Shown: positions 25,025 through 33,242, counted from the stretch's first letter. The stretch is 40,113 nt of DNA from Schleiferiaceae bacterium (GCA_022565875.1 JAIULY010000006.1:1-40113); one strand, 5' to 3'. Program-made: numbers and translations. The notes: a model not told the origin generated them from the letters alone.

Positions 25025-26599
25025 TTATCTTCTGCCACCACCACCTCTAGAGGGTGAGGAGCTTCTACTCGGCGCTGAGCTTCTGCTCGGTGCAGCGCTT
25101 CTACTGGGTGCAGCACTTCTGCTTGGTGTAGCTGAGCGACTAGGGGCGCTGCTTCTCGCAGGAGTATAGCTTCTCGTTGGCGCAGCGCTTCTGCTCGGGG
25201 CAGCACTTCTTGAGGGTGCTGTAGATCGTGTTGGAGCAGTAGAACGCTGTGCAGGCGTGTAGCTGTTGTTTGAGCGAGCTGGCGCGGCACTTCTACCTTG
25301 TTGGTAGTTTCTATTGTTGCTCGGCGCAGTAGCTCTTGCTGGCGCAGCTTGTCTGGTGCTGTTGGCGCTTCTATTTACATTCGACTCGTAATAATTTCTC
25401 GGTTGAACCTGGGTTCTCGCGGGAGCAGTTGTACGAGCTGCTTGATTTGTAGCGCGGTTGGCTTGTGTAGCTGTACCTCTTGCAGGTGTTGTTGTTTGCG
25501 TTGGTGTGCGCGCCGCTTGCACAGCTTGGTTTCTAGATGTTTGTGTTGCTACACGACCAGCGGTATTGTTTTGCTGAGCTGTTGCTTGACGTACTCTAGA
25601 GTTTCCAATGGCACCTTGTGTGGTTCCACGGCTGTTGTTAGCTGTTGCGCCGCGGGTAGCTGCGGTATTTCTAGCGTTGGCGTTGTTGCCGCGAGTAGCC
25701 ACAGTGCCTCTGTTTGCGGTAGTATTGCCACGGGTAGTGGCCGTATTTCCGCGTGTGTTTGCTGTTTTATTTGTTCTACCAGCTTGCGTTGTTCTATTAT
25801 TAGCGTAGCGTCCTGGAAGTAAGCCAGCATTTCTGCTGTCGCGGTAGCGTCCCATGTTGGCGTTTTTGTTGTAGCGAGATGCGGGTGCATTTCCTCTGTA
25901 GGCAGTTCTACCGAAGCCACCGCGGGGGCCTGTTGCTCTTCTGTAGCCTCTAAAACCATTGTCGTAGAAACCTCCAGCCCAAAGGCCTTGTTGAAAGCCG
26001 TGGTGGTAGCCCATCATGTAGCCGCCGCCCATTCCCCAGCCGCCCATTCCCCAGCCGGGACCCCAGAATGGATCGTAGAAGCCGCCCATTCCCCAGCGAG
26101 GACCAAAGCCCATTCCGAATCCAGGTCCCCAGAATGGATCGTAGAAGCCGCCCATTCCATAACCGAAACCGAAACCGATGCCGATTCGTGGACGCATTCC
26201 CCAGCCGCCCATTCCAAAGCCTGGCCCCCAGAAAGGATCATAGAAGCCACCCATCATCATGGGATTCATGCCCCAGCCGCCGCCCATCATCATGCCGCCG
26301 CCGCCGTAATAATTGTTGATGATATTTCCTCCTCCAGCAGTTCCCATCGCTTGTTGACGGTTGATGGCAGAGTTGTCATTTGGATCATAGTAGTCAAAAT
26401 CTCCACCTTGGTTGCCTTGCATTTCGGGCTCAATAGGCGTGTTTTTCAAATTACGTGATGCCTGTGCTAGGTTCACACCGCCATAGGTGGGGTCGTGGTA
26501 AATACCATCATCGTAATAATTGTTGACTACACGGTTGCTTGTGGAGCAGCTTATCGCGAAAGCTCCTGCAACTAAGATTAAAAGAATTTGACGTTTCAT
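25025..26599 (-). CDS. Low-complexity lipoprotein with aromatic/Gly repeats and basic Ser/Arg tail
   Basis: Predicted lipoprotein of 524 residues with a lipobox ending at Cys18 (AFAISC). Residues 19-100 are moderately complex and contain two NNYY motifs. Residues 100-205 are Gly/Met/Trp/Phe-rich with three copies of GGFYDPFWGPG at 117-127, 150-160 and 172-182 (spacing 33 and 22, both multiples of 11). Residues 240-410 are rich in Asn, Thr, Arg and Ala with repeated TRGN. Residues 410-520 are a Ser/Arg/Ala/Pro tail built from APSRSAAPSRS units, ending GGGGRR. After residue 260 almost no acidic residues occur. It probably sits on the outer membrane with a disordered, positively charged tail. 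I recognise no defined function; low-complexity proteins of this kind occur in Flavobacteriales. Confidence 0.8.
   Translation of the reverse strand: MKRQILLILVAGAFAISCSTSNRVVNNYYDDGIYHDPTYGGVNLAQASRNLKNTPIEPEMQGNQGGDFDYYDPNDNSAINRQQAMGTAGGGNIINNYYGGGGMMMGGGWGMNPMMMGGFYDPFWGPGFGMGGWGMRPRIGIGFGFGYGMGGFYDPFWGPGFGMGFGPRWGMGGFYDPFWGPGWGMGGWGMGGGYMMGYHHGFQQGLWAGGFYDNGFRGYRRATGPRGGFGRTAYRGNAPASRYNKNANMGRYRDSRNAGLLPGRYANNRTTQAGRTNKTANTRGNTATTRGNTTANRGTVATRGNNANARNTAATRGATANNSRGTTQGAIGNSRVRQATAQQNNTAGRVATQTSRNQAVQAARTPTQTTTPARGTATQANRATNQAARTTAPARTQVQPRNYYESNVNRSANSTRQAAPARATAPSNNRNYQQGRSAAPARSNNSYTPAQRSTAPTRSTAPSRSAAPSRSAAPTRSYTPARSSAPSRSATPSRSAAPSRSAAPSRSSAPSRSSSPSRGGGGRR
26054..26251 (-). repeat. 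Three in-frame repeats encoding GGFYDPFWGPG
   Basis: Near-identical segments at 26219-26251, 26120-26152 and 26054-26086 encode the same 11 residues inside the lipoprotein gene. The similarity extends into neighbouring GMGGWGM codons. Offsets of 99 and 66 bases are multiples of 33, pointing to in-frame duplication. Confidence 0.9.
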
Positions 26600-26626
26600 A
26601 ACTCGTAATTTATGGGGTTATTTATA

Positions 26627-26668
26627 TAGCTTTGCAGCTTACTAAATACAATATTCGTACCAAAGATA
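26627..26668. promoter_or_regulatory. Facing -7 elements for proS (+) and the lipoprotein (-)
   Basis: TAGCTTTG at 26627-26634 (+) and TATCTTTG on the minus strand at 26661-26668 both fit TAnnTTTG. Predicted starts near 26641 (+) and 26654 (-) mean the two leaders overlap antisense for roughly 14 bases. No TTG lies at a good distance for either. Confidence 0.4.
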
Positions 26669-26677
26669 CATTTCTTC

Positions 26678-28153
26678 ATGGCAAAACATCTTACAACTCG
26701 AAAACAGGACTATTCCAAGTGGTATAACGAACTCGTAGTTAAAGCAGATCTAGCTCAAAACTCGGGAGTTAGGGGCTCAATGGTCATCAAACCTTATGGC
26801 TATGCCATCTGGGAAAAACTACAGCAAGAACTCGATCGTCGCTTCAAAGAAACGGGACATGAAAATGCTTACTTCCCACTATTTATACCCAAGTCTTACT
26901 TCAACAAAGAAGCATCGCACGTAGAGGGCTTTGCCAAGGAATGTGCCGTTGTGACACATTACCGATTAAAGAACGATCCAGTTAGCAAAGATATAATTGT
27001 TGATCCAGATGCAAAACTAGAAGAAGAATTAATTGTGCGCCCAACCTCGGAAACGATTATTTGGGATACCTATCGCGATTGGATTCAATCGTACAGAGAT
27101 CTGCCTATCTTGGTCAATCAGTGGGCAAATGTGGTGCGTTGGGAAATGCGTACTCGGCTGTTTTTGAGGACTTCGGAGTTCCTGTGGCAAGAAGGTCATA
27201 CCGCGCATGCTACCGAGCAAGAGGCCATTGAAGAGGCTGAGCAAATGATGAATGTTTATGCTGATTTTGCGGAAAAATTTATGGCAATCCCCGTAATTAA
27301 AGGGGTTAAATCGGTAAATGAACGCTTTGCAGGTGCCATTGAAACGTATTGTATCGAGGCATTAATGCAAGATGGCAAAGCATTGCAGGCTGGTACTTCA
27401 CATTTTTTGGGACAAAATTTTGCCAAGGCCTTCGATGTGAAATTTCAAGATCAAGACGGCAAGGTAAAGCACGTTTGGGCTACCTCATGGGGGGTTTCCA
27501 CACGATTGATGGGCGCTTTGGTTATGACCCACTCCGATGATAATGGTCTCGTATTACCTCCTAATCTCGCTCCTATCCAAGTGGTGATAGTACCTATATA
27601 TAAAGGTATGGAAGAATTGGAGCGCGTTTCGGTGGTCGCCAATGAAATTGTAGCGGAATTGCGTGCATTGGGGATTTCTGTGAAGTTTGACAATAGGGAT
27701 ACCTACAAACCTGGTTGGAAATTCAATGAATACGAACTCAAAGGTGTGCCCATTCGCATTGCTATAGGACCAAGAGATTTGGAAAAAGGCGTTGTGGAAG
27801 TGGCCCGAAGGGATACACTGGAAAAAGAATCGCTTGCTACACAAGGTTTAGGCGGGAAAATTAAAAACCTACTAACCCAAATGCAGCAGAATTTGTATCA
27901 AAAAGCCCTTGACTTTAGGGAAGAAAATACGCATCGCGCCGATTCTTGGGAGGAATTTGTGGATATCATCGAAAACAAAGCAGGGTTTGTTTATGCACAT
28001 TGGGATGGTACGCCTGAAACCGAGGAAGAAATCAAGACCAAGACTAAAGCAACCATACGCTGCATTCCTTTAGATGCAAAAAAAGAGATTGGCAAGTGTA
28101 TTCTAACTGGTAAGCCATCAGAAAGACGTGTTGTTTTTGCTAGAGCCTACTAG
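26678..28153 (+). CDS. proS: Prolyl-tRNA synthetase, archaeal/eukaryote-like type
   Basis: Class II synthetase charging tRNA-Pro. The 491-residue protein is the short form without the bacterial INS editing insertion. Class II motif 2 is visible as [31 protein letters not shown], motif 3 in [10 protein letters not shown], with the proline-site TSE at about 120 (RPTSETIIW). The anticodon-binding domain starts at about 295 (QVVIVPIYK), followed by a C-terminal domain ending in VVFARAY, as in archaeal-type ProRS with its terminal Tyr. The ATG at 26678 gives the usual start. Confidence 0.96.
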   Translation: MAKHLTTRKQDYSKWYNELVVKADLAQNSGVRGSMVIKPYGYAIWEKLQQELDRRFKETGHENAYFPLFIPKSYFNKEASHVEGFAKECAVVTHYRLKNDPVSKDIIVDPDAKLEEELIVRPTSETIIWDTYRDWIQSYRDLPILVNQWANVVRWEMRTRLFLRTSEFLWQEGHTAHATEQEAIEEAEQMMNVYADFAEKFMAIPVIKGVKSVNERFAGAIETYCIEALMQDGKALQAGTSHFLGQNFAKAFDVKFQDQDGKVKHVWATSWGVSTRLMGALVMTHSDDNGLVLPPNLAPIQVVIVPIYKGMEELERVSVVANEIVAELRALGISVKFDNRDTYKPGWKFNEYELKGVPIRIAIGPRDLEKGVVEVARRDTLEKESLATQGLGGKIKNLLTQMQQNLYQKALDFREENTHRADSWEEFVDIIENKAGFVYAHWDGTPETEEEIKTKTKATIRCIPLDAKKEIGKCILTGKPSERRVVFARAY

Positions 28154-28180
28154 GTAATCAAGCGAAATTTACATTTTTTT

Positions 28181-28215
28181 GCCCGAGTCAAAATAAACGA
28201 CTCGGGCTTTTTTTT
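28181..28215 (+). terminator. Terminator of proS
   Basis: GCCCGAGTC (28181-28189) pairs perfectly with GACTCGGGC (28199-28207), followed by eight T. Confidence 0.93.
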
Positions 28216-28338
28216 GGTAAATGTAAGCAGAGATTTGATAGTTTTAAAACAGAAAGAAGAAGGTGAAGCGGATGTGTGTTAATTTAATGTATCTGAAATT
28301 CAGCAATTAGCGAAAGGTAAAAAAAATAATTAAAACAC

Positions 28339-28368
28339 TTGCGGGAATTGAAAACGTATGTATTTTTG
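28339..28368 (+). promoter_or_regulatory. Upstream tandem promoter (P1) of tRNA-Glu and rpsT
   Basis: TTG (28339-28341), exactly 19 bases, then TATTTTTG (28361-28368): a full match to the Bacteroidota promoter. It lies about 135 bases before the tRNA. The 28154-28501 interval otherwise contains only the proS terminator and P2. Confidence 0.75.
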
Positions 28369-28437
28369 CCACGCAATAAAAACAAGGGGGTAACACTCTT
28401 GAAAAAGCTGCAAAAAGAAAAAATATTTATTTTTTTG

Positions 28438-28467
28438 TTGCGTATTTGAAAACTTGTTTTAATTTTG
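28438..28467 (+). promoter_or_regulatory. Proximal promoter (P2) of tRNA-Glu and rpsT
   Basis: TTG (28438-28440), exactly 19 bases, then TAATTTTG (28460-28467), again a full match. Transcription would start about 28 bases before the tRNA. CCGTT/AACGG (28473-28485) could form a small hairpin in the leader. Confidence 0.8.
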
Positions 28468-28501
28468 CGCTCCCGTTTAAAACGGTGTTAATTGAAATAC
28501 T

Positions 28502-28573
28502 GGCCCATTCGTCTATCGGTTAGGACATCAGATTTTCATTCTGAAAAGAGGGGTTCGATTCCCCTATGGGCTA
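28502..28573 (+). tRNA. tRNA-Glu (anticodon UUC)
   Basis: 72 bases forming a full cloverleaf. The acceptor stem GGCCCAT pairs with ATGGGCT (first pair G-U). The anticodon stem TCAGA/TCTGA carries the loop TTTTCAT with anticodon TTC. The T arm is AGGGG-TTCGATT-CCCCT. The 3' CCA is not encoded. The rpsT start codon follows 24 bases later with no terminator between, so tRNA and mRNA probably come from one precursor. Confidence 0.96.
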
Positions 28574-28597
28574 CAATCTTTACAGCATAGCAAAACA

Positions 28598-28849
28598 ATG
28601 GCAAATCACAAATCAGCATTAAAAAGAATCCGTCAATCAGAGAAAAGACGCATTCACAATAAATACTATCACAAAACAACTCGTAACGCAATCGCTAAAT
28701 TGCGCACAGCAACGGAAAAGGCTCCAGCAGTCGAGTCACTTCCTAAAGTTGTTAGCATGATTGATAAATTAGCTAAGAAAAACATTATTCATTCGAATAA
28801 AGCGGCAAACTTAAAGTCTAAATTGACGAAGTTTGTAAATAGTCTTTAA
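28598..28849 (+). CDS. rpsT: Ribosomal protein bS20
   Basis: Small-subunit protein of 83 residues, a basic helical protein that binds 16S rRNA. It starts [18 protein letters not shown], the standard bS20 N-terminus, and continues with KAAPxx-like spacing to [22 protein letters not shown], the conserved C-terminal helix. It lies 24 bases behind tRNA-Glu under the same tandem promoters and ends at its own terminator. Confidence 0.97.
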   Translation: MANHKSALKRIRQSEKRRIHNKYYHKTTRNAIAKLRTATEKAPAVESLPKVVSMIDKLAKKNIIHSNKAANLKSKLTKFVNSL

Positions 28850-28869
28850 TTCCAATGTATTACTTATTG

Positions 28870-28895
28870 AAGTCCCTGTAAGGGACTTTTTTTTT
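28870..28895 (+). terminator. Terminator of the tRNA-Glu-rpsT unit
   Basis: AAGTCCCT (28870-28877) pairs perfectly with AGGGACTT (28881-28888) around GTA, followed by T through 28895. Confidence 0.92.
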
Positions 28896-28908
28896 GTCTT
28901 ATATTTCG

Positions 28909-28935
28909 TTTGTAGCGATAGTTTTTATATTTTTG
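28909..28935 (+). promoter_or_regulatory. Possible radC promoter
   Basis: TTTG (28909-28912), 15 bases, then TATTTTTG (28928-28935). The -7 match is exact but the spacing is shorter than usual. The start codon is 27 bases downstream. Confidence 0.4.
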
Positions 28936-28961
28936 ACGGATAAAACCTTCAAATTTTAAAA

Positions 28962-29651
28962 ATGACAAACGGAACAACCATTAAGCATTGGGGAGAAGCC
29001 GATCGGCCCAGGGAGAAGCTATTGCAACGGGGAAAGGGAGCTTTGACGGATACCGAATTAATTGCTATTTTGTTGGGAACCGGAACGGCCAAAGCCACAG
29101 CCGTGGATATTGCAAAATCTATTCTCCATGCAGTGGACAATGACTTATCAAAGTTGGCGGGTCTCACAGTTGGCGACCTTATGAAGTTTAAAGGGATTGG
29201 TCAGGCAAAGGCCATTACACTAGTTACTGCTTTCGAGCTTGGTAGACGAAAAGAATCTACCGAGGTGAAGTATACCAAAGTTTCTAGTAGTCAAGATGCC
29301 TATGCTGCGCTTTATTCTAATCTAGCTGATTTACAGGTAGAGGAATTCTGGGCTTTGTTTCTCAACCAAGCTAATAGAATCATGAAGAAGGAACGTATTT
29401 CATCTGGTGGTATCACTGCAACTTTGGTAGATGTTCGCGTTATAGTTCGTAAAGCCCTTGAGTCGAACGCTACAGGAATAGTGGTAGCTCACAACCACCC
29501 AAGCGGGTCCTCTTACCCTTCCTCGGCCGATAATACATTAACCATGCAAATAAAAGAGGCTTGTGGATTTCTCAACATCCGTTTGTTGGATCATCTTATT
29601 TTTTTCCACAACAATTACTACAGCTACGCCGACAAAGGGTTATTGCCTTGA
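28962..29651 (+). CDS. radC: RadC/UPF0758 JAMM-domain protein
   Basis: The 229-residue protein has an N-terminal helix-hairpin-helix region (about 1-95, LMKFKGIGQAKAITLVTAFELGRR) and a C-terminal MPN+/JAMM metalloprotease-like domain with the zinc motif AHNHPSGSSYPSSAD (His177, His179, Asp190). The family is named from a radiation-sensitive E. coli allele later shown to lie in another gene, so a repair role is doubtful. Its real activity is not established. It is monocistronic and followed at 29754 by a hairpin. Confidence 0.93.
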   Translation: MTNGTTIKHWGEADRPREKLLQRGKGALTDTELIAILLGTGTAKATAVDIAKSILHAVDNDLSKLAGLTVGDLMKFKGIGQAKAITLVTAFELGRRKESTEVKYTKVSSSQDAYAALYSNLADLQVEEFWALFLNQANRIMKKERISSGGITATLVDVRVIVRKALESNATGIVVAHNHPSGSSYPSSADNTLTMQIKEACGFLNIRLLDHLIFFHNNYYSYADKGLLP

Positions 29652-29728
29652 TTTCTCTTTAATGACGAACTGCTGCTGTTTTTAGAAAACAAGCTCACGA
29701 AAACGATACTCAGGTTCTTGAAATAGTG

Positions 29729-29786
29729 TAATTTTGCCCATGCAATAAAATAGCCGGCTCCATGTTGTGGAGTCGGTTGTTTTTTT
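29729..29786 (+). promoter_or_regulatory. -7 element followed by hairpin and T-run before the glycan operon
   Basis: TAATTTTG (29729-29736) is an exact -7 match, but no TTG sits at -33. CCGGCTCCA (29754-29762) pairs with TGGAGTCGG (29768-29776), nine pairs with one G-U, then T-rich to 29786. The hairpin may terminate radC, or act as an attenuator or end a very short RNA in front of the operon starting at 29828. Confidence 0.5.
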
Positions 29787-29827
29787 GAAATTCTTATTTC
29801 AACGGTTTTTACCATAATATATTTAAC

Positions 29828-31018
29828 ATGCTTGAAGGGGTGCTTCGTTATGCCCAAAACTTTTCGTCAATGTTGGGGGATGCCAACTATAGAAAGTTGC
29901 TTTTCAGTGAGATAAATAAGTATTTCTATCTCAATACCTATATCGACCAAATTGGAGACCCGGAAAAGGACCGTGCGTTGCGGATGGTGATAGCGTGGTT
30001 GGCAACAAGCCAAGACGCCATGCGGGATGATGGATTTGGCACGTTTTATATAAAATCAGGGTGGACTAGCTCCTATCCCGAGACATCGGGCTATATTGTG
30101 CCCACCCTTATTGATTATGCTGGTCTTACGGCGGATACAGATTATATTCATCGAGCCACGCGCTGTTTGGATTGGCTGCATAGCATTCAATTCCGGGAAG
30201 GTGGCTGGCAGAGTGGTTATGTGCATCAGTTGCGTGATGCCGTTGTTTTTAACACTGGGCAAGTCGTGCGCGGTTTGTTGGCTGGTCAGGCATTGGGAAG
30301 ACCTGACGACTTAGCTGTTGCCGCAAAGGCCTGCCATTGGATGGTAAAAGTTCAGCAACCAGAAGGTTATTGGAGCAAGCACAATTTCCTCGGTGTTGCC
30401 AGGGTTTATGATAGTTATGTTGCGGCTCCTATGTTGAAAGTTGCACAGCTTACTTCAGACAAAGCCATTGAAAATGCAGCCCTCAAAAACTTGGAGTGGG
30501 TAGTGTCCCAAAAGCAGCAAGCCAATGGTTGGTTTATCGATTGCGACAACACACGACACAAGAATCATATGCCCATTACTCATACTATAGCCTATACTAT
30601 TGATGGGTTATTGGACAGTGGTTTGCTTTTGGGAAATGACAACTACATTAAAGCAGCTGCATTACCCGCGCAAATTTTAGCAGATCAGTTTTTGGAAAAG
30701 GGGCGCTTGAGCGGACGTTACGATACCAAATGGAACGGACATGAAAGTTTTATTACGACAGGAGGGGCGCAATTGGCTATTATTTGGCTGAAACTCTATC
30801 AATACAATACAAACGACGCGCATTTACTTGCTGCTGCCAAAAAAATGAATGCCCTTTTGGCTGCACTACAAGAACGGTCGGTTGCGGAGTCACCAAATAC
30901 CAAAGGAGCGCTTTTTGGTTCCTTTCCGCTCTGGGGTAAATATGAAGCATTTGGTTTACCCAATTGGGCCAATAAATATTTTGCAGATAGTTTGATGTTA
31001 GAAATGAAATTGCGATGA
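29828..31018 (+). CDS. Alpha/alpha-toroid protein with QW-type motifs, envelope/glycan operon
   Basis: A 396-residue protein of unknown activity without signal peptide. It shows repeated terpene-cyclase/glycosidase-like QxxxGxW motifs: QFREGGW near residue 120, QQPEGYW near 178 and QQANGW near 233, each at the end of a helical repeat, which predicts an (alpha/alpha)6 toroid. A His-rich segment HKNHMPITHTIAYTIDGLL around 245 and YDTKWNGHESFITTGGAQLA around 300 are likely active-site walls. Similar proteins in Flavobacteriales occur in exopolysaccharide loci under uninformative names. The stop overlaps the next start by four bases (ATGA). A glycan lyase, hydrolase or non-catalytic role is possible. 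Confidence 0.75.
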   Translation: MLEGVLRYAQNFSSMLGDANYRKLLFSEINKYFYLNTYIDQIGDPEKDRALRMVIAWLATSQDAMRDDGFGTFYIKSGWTSSYPETSGYIVPTLIDYAGLTADTDYIHRATRCLDWLHSIQFREGGWQSGYVHQLRDAVVFNTGQVVRGLLAGQALGRPDDLAVAAKACHWMVKVQQPEGYWSKHNFLGVARVYDSYVAAPMLKVAQLTSDKAIENAALKNLEWVVSQKQQANGWFIDCDNTRHKNHMPITHTIAYTIDGLLDSGLLLGNDNYIKAAALPAQILADQFLEKGRLSGRYDTKWNGHESFITTGGAQLAIIWLKLYQYNTNDAHLLAAAKKMNALLAALQERSVAESPNTKGALFGSFPLWGKYEAFGLPNWANKYFADSLMLEMKLR

Positions 31019-31950
31019 GAGACTTTTTGAGGAGTATAACCCCTGGAATTGTTTTGAATTGGGTACGCAAAGCTAAAAAAGAAAAGCGCCGACAACTTCT
31101 CAAATCGGCCCAAAAGAATGGAGACATTCTCACTAAATCAGCAATTATATCCGATTTGAAAGCCCTTGGTTTACAAGCTGGCGATACAGTTTTGGTGCAC
31201 GCATCGATGGGGAATATAGGTTTTTTAGAAGAGGGACCTAAGACAGTAGTTGACGCCTTGCTGGAAGTTGTTGGCCCCGCGGGAAATCTGGTAATGCCAA
31301 CCTCTCCCGTAGCAAAATTGCAATACGATTACATGGGAGAAAACCCTGTGTTTGACGTTCGAAACACCCCTTCTGCTATGGGGAGTATATCAGAGTACTT
31401 TCGGGTTTTGCCCGGTGTTGAACGGTCTATGCATCCAACAGAGCCGCTTTCGGCTATTGGGCCCCAAGCCCATTGGCTCACAAAAGATCATTTTGGTGAG
31501 TTGACTCCTTACACCCAAAACTCCCCTTTTTATCGGGTGGCAGAACTAGATGGTAAAATTTTGTTATTAGGAGTTACTGTTTGGGTATCAACTAGCTTAC
31601 ATGTATTGGAAGATGCTGTTCCTGATTTTACTTTCCCTATTTACCACGACACGATATTTGAGGCTCATATTGTAGATGCTGCGGACCAACCTCATACAAT
31701 GAAAACAAAAGTGCATAATCCTGTGATGTCGAACCGCAGAAAATGTGGCGGTTTGCAGTCTGTATTTGATCGTCACGGCATTACTACACATGGGAATGTA
31801 GGAAAAGCAGCTTCCCAAGTGCTGTCTGCCAAAGGAAAGTTGCGAGTGATGGTTGAGGAGTATTGTAAAAACGGAGTAACCATGTACACTCCAGAAGGTA
31901 TTCCTGATTGGCAACCTTTGAAAACTCCAGCGCTATGGCCAAAAGAGTAA
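31015..31950 (+). CDS. AAC(3)-family N-acyltransferase
   Basis: 311-residue member of the aminoglycoside 3-N-acetyltransferase (antibiotic_NAT) fold. Landmarks are VLVHASMGNIG (59-69), the GPAGNLVMPTS strand, RSMHPTEPLSAIGPQAHWL with the catalytic-site histidine, and SPFYRVAELDGKILLLGV. Members acetylate aminoglycosides with acetyl-CoA, but many in polysaccharide loci are thought to acylate amino sugars. Here it is translationally coupled to a toroid protein upstream and a deacetylase-like protein downstream, so a glycan substrate is inferred over drug resistance. An N-terminal basic stretch of about 40 residues precedes the domain. Confidence 0.85.
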   Translation: MRDFLRSITPGIVLNWVRKAKKEKRRQLLKSAQKNGDILTKSAIISDLKALGLQAGDTVLVHASMGNIGFLEEGPKTVVDALLEVVGPAGNLVMPTSPVAKLQYDYMGENPVFDVRNTPSAMGSISEYFRVLPGVERSMHPTEPLSAIGPQAHWLTKDHFGELTPYTQNSPFYRVAELDGKILLLGVTVWVSTSLHVLEDAVPDFTFPIYHDTIFEAHIVDAADQPHTMKTKVHNPVMSNRRKCGGLQSVFDRHGITTHGNVGKAASQVLSAKGKLRVMVEEYCKNGVTMYTPEGIPDWQPLKTPALWPKE

Positions 31951-33242
31951 CGGTTTGCACAACACAAGTAACGCCCCGGGTGCGTTATGTTTTTTCGTTG
32001 CTGCTTCAAGATATATTGGGTTTGGAGGTTACGTATGTTGATACAACTACCGCATTGCCTGCGAGTACTCCCAAAATTCACTATTCAGAAGAAACCGGAG
32101 AGGGGGTGCACGTTTTTCCAGCAGGGCTTCTGTTTCAGAATGATATTTTTGAACCAACCCTCACAACACTGGAATATGAAGGATATTTTGCGTTTTTTCG
32201 AGTGCCTGTAGGCGATTTTCCGTTTGATGTATTTAGTGCGAGTTTTTATTTGGCGAGTCGCTATGAGGAATACCTCCCCCACATTGCGGATGTTCACGGC
32301 CGTTTTAAGGTAGAGAGTAGTTTGGCCTTTAAGCACGGTTTTTTGCGCATGCCCATCGTGAATTTTTGGGCAGAAAAGTTGGGAGAGCTGCTCGTGCAGC
32401 GTTATCCAGACCTTCAACTTTCGCTTCCCAGCTTTTCCTTTGTTTCTACTGTTGATGTAGATAATGCTTTTGCTTTTTACGGAAAGGGAATTTTCAGAAC
32501 AATTGGAGCTATAGGAAAAGATATGCTCGCATTGAATTTTCAGCAGTTGTTTCAGCGGGCAAATACGCTTTTAGGACTGGTAAAAGATCCTTATAATACA
32601 TGGGGTTATCAATTACAAATGCAACAAAAATATCAATATCCAGCCATTTACTTTATTTTATTTGCGCCATTTGCAAAAAATGATCGCAACGCATCGCCCC
32701 AAAGTCATGCTTTTCAGCGATATATTAAAAACGTAAACGATCATGCTCAAGTGGGATTACACCCCAGCTATCAAAGCCATGAACAGGATGAATTACCCCT
32801 GAAGGAAAAAGAGCGTCTGGAAAGGGTTATTAATCAAAAAATCACAGCAAGTCGACAGCATTATCTAAAAATGAACCTTCCTAAAACCCTACGTCAGTTG
32901 CATCACATGGGCATCACGGACGATTATAGTATGGGATATGCTGAATCGCCAGGTTTTCGCGCTAGTTTGTGTACACCTTTCCGTTTTTATGATTTAGAGT
33001 TAGAGACGGAATTGCCGCTGCGTATCCATCCGTTGGTGATGATGGATGTAACTTACATTGACTATCAAAGACTTTCATGTAAAGCTGCGCAAGAAGACAT
33101 TTTGGAATTGTTGCAAATGGCAAAACGATTTAACGGGGAGTTTGTTAGTGTATGGCACAACCGCACCTTCAGCGAAAGCGAGCCAGAGTGGAAGGGATGG
33201 AACAGTGTTTATGAATCAATGATCGCAGCAGCATGTCAGTAG
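31935..33242 (+). CDS. Polysaccharide deacetylase family protein (DUF7033-like N-terminus)
   Basis: A 435-residue protein resembling Bacteroidota polysaccharide-deacetylase proteins. The N-terminal half (FPFDVFSASFYLASRYEEYLPH, HGRF, RMPIVNFWAEKL) is the DUF7033-type domain. The C-terminal half has the NodB-like strand STVDVDNAFAF (metal-binding DxD), VGLHPSYQSH with the HP motif, LPLRIHPLVMMDVT, and WHNRTFSES near the end. The ATG at 31935 overlaps the previous gene by 16 bases; the longer frame would need a TTG at 31908. Removal of acetyl groups from a surface glycan or its precursor is the likely role. Confidence 0.8.
   Translation: MAKRVTVCTTQVTPRVRYVFSLLLQDILGLEVTYVDTTTALPASTPKIHYSEETGEGVHVFPAGLLFQNDIFEPTLTTLEYEGYFAFFRVPVGDFPFDVFSASFYLASRYEEYLPHIADVHGRFKVESSLAFKHGFLRMPIVNFWAEKLGELLVQRYPDLQLSLPSFSFVSTVDVDNAFAFYGKGIFRTIGAIGKDMLALNFQQLFQRANTLLGLVKDPYNTWGYQLQMQQKYQYPAIYFILFAPFAKNDRNASPQSHAFQRYIKNVNDHAQVGLHPSYQSHEQDELPLKEKERLERVINQKITASRQHYLKMNLPKTLRQLHHMGITDDYSMGYAESPGFRASLCTPFRFYDLELETELPLRIHPLVMMDVTYIDYQRLSCKAAQEDILELLQMAKRFNGEFVSVWHNRTFSESEPEWKGWNSVYESMIAAACQ

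Noticed and set aside
26054-26251. Repeats as a possible CRISPR array
   Set aside because: Only three copies, coding in frame, spacers not unique and intervals unequal; no cas genes nearby.
25298-26458. Long open frames opposite and beside the lipoprotein gene (25298-25822 +, 25549-25959 -, 25988-26458 +)
   Set aside because: They are by-products of the repetitive codons: Cys/Ser-, Leu/Val- or His/Ser-rich translations without domain character, while the lipoprotein frame has a signal peptide, lipobox and terminator.
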